A stretch of DNA of 33,437 nt from positions 20,530 through 53,966 of the forward strand of contig HF986901.1 in NCBI GenBank assembly GCA_000431075.1, read 5' to 3'. Made by a program: the position numbers and the translations under genes. Origin of the DNA: Firmicutes bacterium CAG:555. Its GTDB lineage: Bacteria; Bacillota; Clostridia; Oscillospirales; Oscillospiraceae. Below are positions 1 to 5,795 of this stretch, piece after piece (positions within the stretch are counted from its first letter, which is position 1; every line of letters starts with the position of its first letter). The notes beneath the pieces were generated by a model, which was not told where the DNA came from, ran no database searches, and worked only from the letters and a program-made list of their open reading frames with translations.

Positions 1-2
1 TC

Positions 3-380
3 CCCGGCAGACAGGAGATAGAGCTCTCCGATACCGAGGACGCACTCACGCAGGTCTGCCGCTGGTATCTGCAGCACACCGAGTGCCCCCGCCAAAGCAC
101 TCTGCACAGGGTCAAATACCGCAATGACCATGTGGCTCAGCTCGTTAAGGACTTTAACGCCGACGGCGCAATTTACGAGCAGATGAAGTTCTGCACCTAC
201 TGGTCGTATGAGCGCGTCATCGCAAGTCAGGTAATGCCCCGCGACTACGGCATCCAGATGCTCTCCATCGACCGCCCCTACATTTCCGGTCAGAGCGGAC
301 AGCTTCGCACGAGAGTGCAGGCATTTGTGGAGAGCCTTGAAATCAAAAAGCTCAGGACAGCTCAGAAGGAGGAAAACTGA
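3..380 (+). CDS. 2-hydroxyacyl-CoA dehydratase family subunit (C-terminal part)
   Basis: This frame is open from the first bases of the window and stops at 378-380, so it is the 3' end of a gene that starts upstream. The last ~125 residues contain the stretch SGQSGQLRTRVQAFVESLE, which resembles the C-terminus of subunits of 2-hydroxyglutaryl-CoA dehydratase / benzoyl-CoA reductase-type enzymes. These radical enzymes remove water from 2-hydroxyacyl-CoA esters in anaerobic amino acid fermentation and need a separate ATP-dependent activator. The next gene starts 1 base after the stop and is the same family, so the two are probably the two subunits of one cytoplasmic enzyme. The substrate cannot be told from this fragment. 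Confidence 0.75.
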   Translation, partial: PGRQEIELSDTEDALTQVCRWYLQHTECPRQSTLHRVKYRNDHVAQLVKDFNADGAIYEQMKFCTYWSYERVIASQVMPRDYGIQMLSIDRPYISGQSGQLRTRVQAFVESLEIKKLRTAQKEEN

Positions 381-381
381 C

Positions 382-1950
382 ATGGCATACAACCCCAAAA
401 CCGGCAAAGGCTTGGGCCGGTTCTACGACGCCAATCACCGTGCTTTCCGCGCCCGCGAATGGAGAGGCTTTAAGGACACCTTTTACGATTTCTTCCGCTG
501 GCTCTACCTCTACGGCTTCATGGCCGTAAAGCTGGGCTGTCACCCCATCCTCATGGTCAAATCCATGCTGCGCTACCGCTGGATGGTCTCCTACCTCACT
601 GCGGCGCACATGGTCGACCGCCACACCATGGGTCTGCGCGGCAAGGAGCTGCACTATGCCCACAACCAGTTCTTCTCGGTTCTGCACAACTCCGTCATCG
701 GCGTTCGTGACATCATCGTGCGCGACGAAAACCTGCGCCCGAACAGCAAGCGTGCGGCAAAGCTGCGGGAGAACACCGTCATGTTCGACGAGATGACCCC
801 GCACCTTATCATGATGGGCTTCCCCACCGTCAAGTGGATAGACATTGCCATGTTTGCTATCGGTCTGCCCTCGGAGGTCGACCAGAACGCAAGTATGTTC
901 TACATAGACGCAATGGAGCACCTCGGTCTGCCGGCAGACGTCTGCCCCGAGCCCGCCTCCGAGTGCGGCTGCGCCGTTGTTGACGACTATCCCCGCGTCG
1001 GCAAGTGCTACTTCACCGGCACCATGCCCTGCGATGGTGCGATCTCGCAGACGAATATCCTCACCCGCCACTTCAAGGATCTGCCCTCGTTCCAGATAAC
1101 TCCCCCGCAGAGAATAAACGAGCCCGAGGTACAGACCTACGCGATCAAGAACCTCAAAAAGGGCATCGCCTTTCTGGAGCAGCAGTTCAATGTCAAGTGG
1201 GACTGGGACGCATTTTGGAAAAACGCCGAGATGTACAACGAAAGCTCCCGCTGCATGGTCGAAAAGTGGGACGTCAACTGCACCGATTATCCCCAGGTCT
1301 GCGGCGCTGCACTTGCGCTCCAGCGCGAGTATGAGTTCATGGCCGCCGCCTGTATGGATGAGTTCATGCTCAAGACCGACCGCAAGGTCACCAAGATGAT
1401 GCTCAAGGGCTACGAAAAGGATAAGGCCGCAAACGCACCCAAGCCCAAGTACCGCTGCCTCGTCTGGGCGTGCCCCGCACATTATTACACCAACTTCACC
1501 TATTGGACTCAGCACTGCTGGGGCGTCACCTGCGTAAACGACATGGAGGCAATGCTCAGCTACCTGCCCATCAGCACCGACAACAAGGATCAGGCGCTTG
1601 CCGACCTCGTTCGCTGCTATGAGAGAATGATGATGCGCTCCCACACTAACGGAGGTTATGTAAACCTGCTCGACGAGTGCTGGAAGATGTGCGAAAAGTT
1701 CAATGTGAACATCGTCATCATGTACGACCATGTATCCTGCAAGAATGTGGGCGGTCTGCACGGCCTGTTTGAGGACCAGGCACGCGAGCACGGCATCCAC
1801 CTCATTTGGATACCCCACGATGTTATGGATCCGCGCACCGTATCCCGCCGCGAGATGCGTGAGGCGTTCAATCAGTACATGACGACCGTCCTGCGCGAGG
1901 AGCCCCTCGACCCGACGCTGCTCGATTACGAAGACAATCTCAGCTGGTAA
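382..1950 (+). CDS. 2-hydroxyacyl-CoA dehydratase family subunit, 522 aa
   Basis: The start ATG at 382 has an AAGGAGG ribosome site at 367-373, inside the end of the previous gene; an upstream in-frame start at 325 would overlap that gene and has no such site. The 522-residue product is longer than typical 380-480 residue subunits. It carries many cysteines suited to binding a [4Fe-4S] cluster: Cys188, Cys195, Cys197, Cys209 and Cys217 (in MPCDGAISQTN), and Cys-containing WACPAHYYTN and GVTCVNDMEAM segments further on. These fit the HgdA/HgdB superfamily. With the preceding gene it should form the heterodimeric dehydratase acting on a 2-hydroxyacyl-CoA; the specific substrate (2-hydroxyglutarate, lactate, phenyllactate or other) is not determined. 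Confidence 0.8.
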   Translation: MAYNPKTGKGLGRFYDANHRAFRAREWRGFKDTFYDFFRWLYLYGFMAVKLGCHPILMVKSMLRYRWMVSYLTAAHMVDRHTMGLRGKELHYAHNQFFSVLHNSVIGVRDIIVRDENLRPNSKRAAKLRENTVMFDEMTPHLIMMGFPTVKWIDIAMFAIGLPSEVDQNASMFYIDAMEHLGLPADVCPEPASECGCAVVDDYPRVGKCYFTGTMPCDGAISQTNILTRHFKDLPSFQITPPQRINEPEVQTYAIKNLKKGIAFLEQQFNVKWDWDAFWKNAEMYNESSRCMVEKWDVNCTDYPQVCGAALALQREYEFMAAACMDEFMLKTDRKVTKMMLKGYEKDKAANAPKPKYRCLVWACPAHYYTNFTYWTQHCWGVTCVNDMEAMLSYLPISTDNKDQALADLVRCYERMMMRSHTNGGYVNLLDECWKMCEKFNVNIVIMYDHVSCKNVGGLHGLFEDQAREHGIHLIWIPHDVMDPRTVSRREMREAFNQYMTTVLREEPLDPTLLDYEDNLSW

Positions 1951-1967
1951 TTAAGGAGGAAATAAAA

Positions 1968-2123
1968 ATGGCTTGGTACTGGATAGTTCTGATAGTTCTC
2001 TTCACTCTGCTGTGTCTGCTGTTTCTGGCATACATGACCAATGCGGACATGAAGCTCATTGAGAAGCTGTACGACGCTCTCATCAAATACCACGACAGCA
2101 AAACCGTGGAAGAAAAAATCTGA
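1968..2123 (+). CDS. Small single-pass membrane protein, 51 aa
   Basis: An ATG at 1968 follows an excellent AAGGAGGA ribosome site (1953-1960) and comes 17 bases after the dehydratase stop, so it is the last gene of that operon. The 51-residue product has an N-terminal hydrophobic helix (MAWYWIVLIVLFTLLCLLFL, then AYM) followed by a short charged tail ending SKTVEEKI. This predicts an N-terminal membrane anchor with a ~28-residue cytoplasmic helix. No family is recognised. Its operon position suggests it could tether or organise the dehydratase or an associated transporter at the membrane; that is inference only. Confidence 0.75.
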   Translation: MAWYWIVLIVLFTLLCLLFLAYMTNADMKLIEKLYDALIKYHDSKTVEEKI

Positions 2124-2418
2124 TATGAGTCAAAGGCGTTGTCTCAAAACAGCAGAAAGGCTGTTGAGAGGCAGCGCCTTCAATGATATCCGTTCCACGC
2201 GGAAAGGATGATTTATCATTGTATCGCGGCATACCCTCCACTCTCGCACTCGCTCCATGGGGGTTTGGACAGTTGTTGCCGGCGGTATCATTTTCGTCAT
2301 GTGAATTCTGCAATGAGCAGAGGAATGTCTTATCTGTATCCTTACATCCTTTTATCTTTAGAAAAAGACAGTGGAGTACGAGATATACTCAGTTTGCTAT
2401 GATATTGGCTGGTGTACT

Positions 2419-2463
2419 TTTGGGGCAAATACCCTGCCTCTACGCACCGTTTGGGGCAAATAC
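2419..2463. repeat. Direct repeat, 14 bp x2
   Basis: TTTGGGGCAAATAC occurs twice, at 2419-2432 and 2450-2463, 31 bases apart (about three helical turns). It lies just upstream of a terminator in a gene-free region. It could be a protein-binding site or a relic of duplication; there is no evidence to choose. Confidence 0.6.
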
Positions 2464-2472
2464 AGCAAAGGG

Positions 2473-2503
2473 AAAGCACCTGTTGATACAGGTGCTTTTT
2501 TTC
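2473..2503 (+). terminator. Intrinsic terminator
   Basis: A perfect 10-bp stem AAAGCACCTG / CAGGTGCTTT with a 6-base loop runs straight into a T tract. It would end plus-strand transcripts from the dehydratase operon, although it sits 350 bases beyond the last gene. Confidence 0.85.
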
Positions 2504-2583
2504 ATTGAAGCAAATTAAAAGCAGCGAAGATTAATAGCAATTTTTTTCGAAAAAATAAAAATTTCTATTCAAAAGGCTGTCCC

Positions 2584-2613
2584 TTATTGTCCCACAGCGG
2601 ACATGTATATAAT
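2584..2613 (+). promoter_or_regulatory. Putative promoter of candidate sRNA
   Basis: The -10 is a consensus TATAAT at 2608-2613. The -35 is weak: TTATTG at 2584-2589 with an 18-bp spacer is the best fit. It faces the hairpin-rich segment that ends at 2709. Confidence 0.4.
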
Positions 2614-2619
2614 AGAGGC

Positions 2620-2712
2620 GTGCGATGCAGATTGACTATACCTCTGGTATATACAAACATCAATAATAGAAAACAGCGGTATAGGCGCCTCCTACCGCTG
2701 TTTTCTATTGCT
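2620..2712 (+). ncRNA. Candidate small RNA (~90 nt)
   Basis: A TATAAT box lies just upstream. The segment then shows a small perfect hairpin TATACC-TCT-GGTATA (2637-2651) and a long perfect 17-bp stem (2665-2681 with 2693-2709) whose 3' arm ends in TTTTCTATT. There is no open frame with a ribosome site. The layout of promoter, hairpin and terminator-like hairpin is that of a small RNA. The long stem could alternatively be a bidirectional terminator or a REP-like palindrome. No homology to a known RNA family is recognised. Confidence 0.35.
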
Positions 2713-2954
2713 TGGAGATGAAAGGAAGCCTTTCCGCAGCGCAAAATGCGCTTAGCGGCTATTCCGCAAATGCTGAGCTCTGGGCAGAGAAGCTTTTGAA
2801 AAATATATAAAAGATGCAGTAAAAGTCAACAGCATGCCGCCAAAAAAGTCAGACACATTTTTCGGTGGTGAGGGGGTTCCAATTACCCAACAGTCGGAAG
2901 GAAAGCTGACTCCATGTATTTTTATACACAGTTTATGACAAGTTGTCAAAATGA

Positions 2955-2981
2955 AAAGCCTCGGTCGTAGACCGAGGCTTT
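2955..2981 (-). terminator. Terminator of methionine gamma-lyase gene
   Basis: A 12-bp perfect stem AAAGCCTCGGTC / GACCGAGGCTTT with a 3-base loop lies 18 bases past the stop at 2999. On the minus strand it is followed by TTCATTTT. Confidence 0.85.
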
Positions 2982-2998
2982 GGGTGCACATTAATAAA

Positions 2999-4192
2999 TT
3001 ATAGGGTGTCGAGAGCCTGCCTGAGGTCGGCGATAATGTCCTCGTAGTTTTCAAGGCCGACGCTGAGGCGAATGAGACCGGCTGCGATGCCGGAGGCTTT
3101 GAGTTCGTCTTCGGTGTAGGTCGAGTGGGTCATGGATGCGGGATGCTCGATGAGAGTTTCAGCATCGCCGAGGGAAACGGCAACGGTCACGAGCTTGAGG
3201 GAGTTGACGAGTTTTGCACCGGCCGCACGGCCGCCCTTGACTTCGAACGAAATCATGCCGCCAAAGTCCTTCATCTGCTTTGCGGCGATGTCGTGACCGA
3301 CATGAGCCTCGAGACCGGGATAGTAGACTTTTTCAACTGCAGGGTGGCCATCCAAGAATTCGGCGATCATTTTCGCATTGGCGCAGTGCTTCTGCATACG
3401 GATCTCAAGGGTCTTGAGACCGCGGAGAATAAGAAATGCGCAGAAGGGATCCATAACTGCACCGGTCATGTCCTTAAGGCCGAACATACGAACCTCGCCG
3501 ATAAACTCGGCTGATCCGACTACAAAGCCCGCTATGACATCGCCGTGACCGTTGAGATACTTGGTGGCGGAGTGAACAACGACATCAGCGCCTAACTTAA
3601 GGGGATTCTGAAGGTAGGGGGAGGCAAATGTGTTGTCGCAAACGACTTTGATATCTTTGTTATAAGCGTGAGTAATTTCTGCAATTGTGGAAATATCGGT
3701 TATCTTGAGATTTGGGTTTGCAGGAGTTTCAAGGTAGACGCAGCAGGTGTTGGGCTTGAGATGAGCCTTGACAGCGTCAAGGTCTGAGGTGTCTATAAAA
3801 TCAACTTCAACGCCGTAGCGGGTCATGCCGTGGTTGAGCAGGGCGAAGGTACAGCCGTACAGTGTGCCGTCGGCGATAATATGCTTGCCGGCACCTGCAA
3901 TAGTCCACAGGGCAGAGGAGATAGCGCCCATGCCGGAAGCGGTGGCGACACAAGCCTCGCCACCCTCAAGAGCGGCTACCTTGTTTTCGAGAACGGATGT
4001 GGTTGGGTTGCCGAGGCGGGTGTAGATGTAACCGGCTTCCTCACCGGCGAAGCGGTGACCGCCCTGCTCGCAGCTATCGAACACGAAGGTCGAGGTCTGG
4101 AATATGGGAGTAGTCAGAGCGCCGTACTGAGTGTCCTTGACATTACCTGCGTGGATGGCCTTGGTGCCAAAGCCATATTGCTCATTATTCAT
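2999..4192 (-). CDS. megL: Methionine gamma-lyase (PLP enzyme)
   Basis: This 397-residue protein belongs to the Cys/Met-metabolism PLP family (aspartate aminotransferase fold type I). It would split L-methionine into methanethiol, 2-oxobutyrate and ammonia in the cytoplasm. Lys211 (SATKYLNGHGD) is the PLP lysine. Tyr57/Arg59 (YTRLGNPT) bind the phosphate from the neighbouring subunit, and Tyr112 is the stacking tyrosine. Cys114 in LYGCTF is the residue that typifies methionine gamma-lyases over cystathionine lyases or synthases, and C-terminal SLGDAETLIEHPASMTH fits too. The length matches Pseudomonas MdeA (~398). AGGAGG at 4199-4204 fixes the start. A LysR gene lies upstream on the same strand and may control it. 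Confidence 0.9.
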   Translation of the reverse strand: MNNEQYGFGTKAIHAGNVKDTQYGALTTPIFQTSTFVFDSCEQGGHRFAGEEAGYIYTRLGNPTTSVLENKVAALEGGEACVATASGMGAISSALWTIAGAGKHIIADGTLYGCTFALLNHGMTRYGVEVDFIDTSDLDAVKAHLKPNTCCVYLETPANPNLKITDISTIAEITHAYNKDIKVVCDNTFASPYLQNPLKLGADVVVHSATKYLNGHGDVIAGFVVGSAEFIGEVRMFGLKDMTGAVMDPFCAFLILRGLKTLEIRMQKHCANAKMIAEFLDGHPAVEKVYYPGLEAHVGHDIAAKQMKDFGGMISFEVKGGRAAGAKLVNSLKLVTVAVSLGDAETLIEHPASMTHSTYTEDELKASGIAAGLIRLSVGLENYEDIIADLRQALDTL

Positions 4193-4276
4193 CGTATTTC
4201 CTCCTGAATTTTGTTCTTTCCTTACCTAAACTTTAGCATATCTTTCGGCATCAACGGTAATTCTCATTATCTAACA

Positions 4277-4298
4277 CTTGCTATATATTCTTGCTATA
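4277..4298. promoter_or_regulatory. Direct repeat upstream of megL, possible operator
   Basis: CTTGCTATA occurs at 4277-4285 and again at 4290-4298, a 13-bp period, 85-105 bases upstream of the megL start. A possible minus-strand -10 (GATAAT, complement of 4266-4271) lies just downstream, with no good -35, as expected of an activated promoter. Binding by the neighbouring LysR protein is inference. Confidence 0.35.
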
Positions 4299-4313
4299 AC
4301 CGAAAACGCAAAA

Positions 4314-4350
4314 CTGCCCAAGCAATGCACTGAAATGCATGCTTGGGCAG
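4314..4350 (-). terminator. Terminator of LysR gene
   Basis: CTGCCCAAGCAATGCA pairs with TGCATGCTTGGGCAG (one bulged A), giving a ~15-bp stem about 100 bases past the LysR stop. On the minus strand it is followed by TTTTGCGTTTT. Confidence 0.75.
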
Positions 4351-4447
4351 ATGGAATTTAGTTATACTAACAAAAGATTACAAGAAAATAAACGAAAAAC
4401 TCGCAGATATATAAAAAACGATTATAGTTTAATTGAATATCAAAGCA

Positions 4448-5362
4448 TCAAACGCTGTCAAGAATGCGGCGGAGGATATCGACAAACTGCTGCTCGAGCT
4501 CTGTAAGCGGCAGACCACGCAGGTGAATATAGCCTATGCGCATCTCGTTTTCTGCATCTTCGAGAGGCACACTTATAAGTCTGTCGTCACCATAGCCAAC
4601 GGGCAGAACTCCGCTGCCGGTAGAAATGCATTCGGTGTGTGCCATTATGTTGTAAATGGTTGCACGGTCGTTGACATAGACGACGCGGGCAAAATCCGAC
4701 GCTTTGCCTGCAATGGCCTCCTCGGCGTAGTTCATGTTGCTTTCGGATTGCGTGAACATTACATAGGGATACTCAAAAAGCTGCTCGACTCGCACCGAAC
4801 GCTCCTTAGCGAGCGGATGCTCCTTGCTCATGTAGACCTGAGGCTTGATGGTTGACAGCTCGAAGAATTCAAGATGCTTTTCGTCGAGAATACGGCGGAT
4901 GAAATGTTCGGTCATATTTGAAACGAACATAATGCCAAGATCGCTCTGGCGTGTGCTGACCTCACTGATAACGCTGGACATCTCTGTTTCCTTGAGACTG
5001 ACATCTACCCTCGGCTCTTCTATCAGATGCAAAAACTCGACAAATGCCTGAGCGCAGAACGGGTAGCGCTGCGAGGATATAGAAAGGCGCACACGATCCT
5101 CGGCATTTTGCTCACTGTAATAGCGGTTTATCTTGCGGCTTGCTTCAACGATCGGCGTTATCATTGCAATAAGGCTGCGCCCGTCATCTGTGAGCGAAAC
5201 TCCACGGTTCGTGCGGTGGAACACCGTTATGCCAAGCTCCTTTTCAACCTCGGCAATCGCCGTTGACAGCGCCGATTGCGATATGAAAAGGCTCTGAGCA
5301 GCACGGTTAATTGAGCCGCAGCGCTCCACCTCGATAATATAGCTCATTTGCAGTAAAGTCAC
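4448..5362 (-). CDS. LysR-family transcriptional regulator
   Basis: This is a LysR-type regulator of ~304 residues. The N-terminal winged helix-turn-helix is clear (GSINRAAQSLFISQSALSTA, then EKELGITVFHRTNRGVSLTDDG), followed by a periplasmic-binding-like effector domain (for example LEFFELSTIKPQVYMSKEHPLAKE). The start is taken as GTG at 5362 because AAGGAGG lies at 5371-5377, seven to eight bases ahead; a frame open to an ATG at 5416 would run through the inverted repeat at 5381-5413. It lies directly upstream of megL on the same strand with a terminator between. Sulfur amino acid control is plausible but unproven; the effector is unknown. Confidence 0.85.
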   Translation of the reverse strand: MTLLQMSYIIEVERCGSINRAAQSLFISQSALSTAIAEVEKELGITVFHRTNRGVSLTDDGRSLIAMITPIVEASRKINRYYSEQNAEDRVRLSISSQRYPFCAQAFVEFLHLIEEPRVDVSLKETEMSSVISEVSTRQSDLGIMFVSNMTEHFIRRILDEKHLEFFELSTIKPQVYMSKEHPLAKERSVRVEQLFEYPYVMFTQSESNMNYAEEAIAGKASDFARVVYVNDRATIYNIMAHTECISTGSGVLPVGYGDDRLISVPLEDAENEMRIGYIHLRGLPLTELEQQFVDILRRILDSV

Positions 5363-5380
5363 AGTTATACCCTCCTTGAC

Positions 5381-5413
5381 AAACACCCGATGTTCAGGGA
5401 ACATCGGGTGTTT
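5381..5413 (-). terminator. Perfect 14-bp hairpin between ireB and LysR gene
   Basis: AAACACCCGATGTT (5381-5394) and its exact complement (5400-5413) enclose CAGGG. It begins 12 bases after the ireB stop and ends just before the LysR ribosome site. The minus-strand T tract is only TTTG, so it may be a leaky terminator that lets some transcription into the LysR gene. It could also be an operator. Confidence 0.6.
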
Positions 5414-5425
5414 CACTATGCGTTT

Positions 5426-5683
5426 TTACTCTTGTGCATCGTCCTTGCCGAGATAATTTATAAGCAGTTCATGCATAAGCTCATCACGGTCAATGCGGCA
5501 GATAAGGCTTCGGGCGTTGTTATAGTTGGTTATATAGGTCGGGTCCTCCGACAGGATATAACCCACAAGCTGATTGATGGGATTGTAGCCTTTCACTTTA
5601 AGAGAGTTGTATACGGACGACAAAATCTCACGCATCTCGGTTTTGCTGTCGATAACTGTGAATCTTCTGGTTATGTCCTCCAT
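5426..5683 (-). CDS. ireB: IreB family regulatory phosphoprotein (UPF0297)
   Basis: The 85-residue product matches the IreB/YrzL family along its length: GYNPINQLVGYILSEDPTYI, YNNARSLICRIDRDELMHEL and the YL ending are family hallmarks. In Enterococcus faecalis IreB is a substrate of the Ser/Thr kinase IreK and restrains intrinsic cephalosporin resistance, being phosphorylated on N-terminal threonines. Here Thr5 (ITRRF) aligns with that region. AAGGAGGG just upstream (5690-5697) supports the start, and a TTTACT-17-TATAAT promoter lies at 5721-5749. In many Firmicutes ireB sits in an alaS-ireB-yrrK operon; here it is alone between pheT and a LysR gene. The cognate kinase is not in the window. 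Confidence 0.92.
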   Translation of the reverse strand: MEDITRRFTVIDSKTEMREILSSVYNSLKVKGYNPINQLVGYILSEDPTYITNYNNARSLICRIDRDELMHELLINYLGKDDAQE

Positions 5684-5720
5684 AACTCATCCCTCCTTAC
5701 GATCAAATATACTTGTTTAG

Positions 5721-5749
5721 ATTATAACCACTTTGGTCGCAAAAGTAAA
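5721..5749 (-). promoter_or_regulatory. Promoter of ireB
   Basis: On the minus strand TTTACT (5749-5744), a 17-bp spacer and consensus TATAAT (5726-5721) face ireB, ~38 bases before its start. Confidence 0.65.
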
Positions 5750-5795
5750 GAGATTTAGCTGCATAAATTCCCTCGGAAGCCAAATTTAGCGCCAT

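Larger units (their letters stand above)
2124..2998. other. Gene-poor stretch with hairpins, short repeat and candidate sRNA
   Basis: No convincing protein gene is seen in these 875 bases. A bulged hairpin lies at 2133-2180 just after the dehydratase operon. A direct repeat TTTGGGGCAAATAC occurs at 2419-2432 and 2450-2463. A plus-strand terminator lies at 2473-2503, a candidate small RNA with its own promoter at about 2584-2712, and the minus-strand terminator of the methionine gamma-lyase gene at 2955-2981. Short open frames here cross the terminators and have no ribosome sites. The base composition is more AT-rich than the flanking genes. Confidence 0.6.

Noticed and set aside
352..1818. 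Long open frame on the minus strand opposite the dehydratase gene
   Set aside because: It mirrors the real gene codon for codon, has no ribosome site, and its product is a low-complexity Val/Ala/His/Leu-rich string.
2133..2180. Hairpin just after the 51-residue protein gene, considered as terminator
   Set aside because: The stem is interrupted by an internal loop and bulges and no T tract follows; the terminator at 2473-2503 is far better.
2183..2518. 111-codon plus-strand frame in the gene-free region
   Set aside because: It reads straight through the terminator hairpin at 2473-2503 and has no ribosome site.
4193..4447. Possible S-box or other riboswitch upstream of methionine gamma-lyase
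   Set aside because: No S-box, T-box or other conserved riboswitch core is visible; the only strong hairpin is the LysR gene's terminator.
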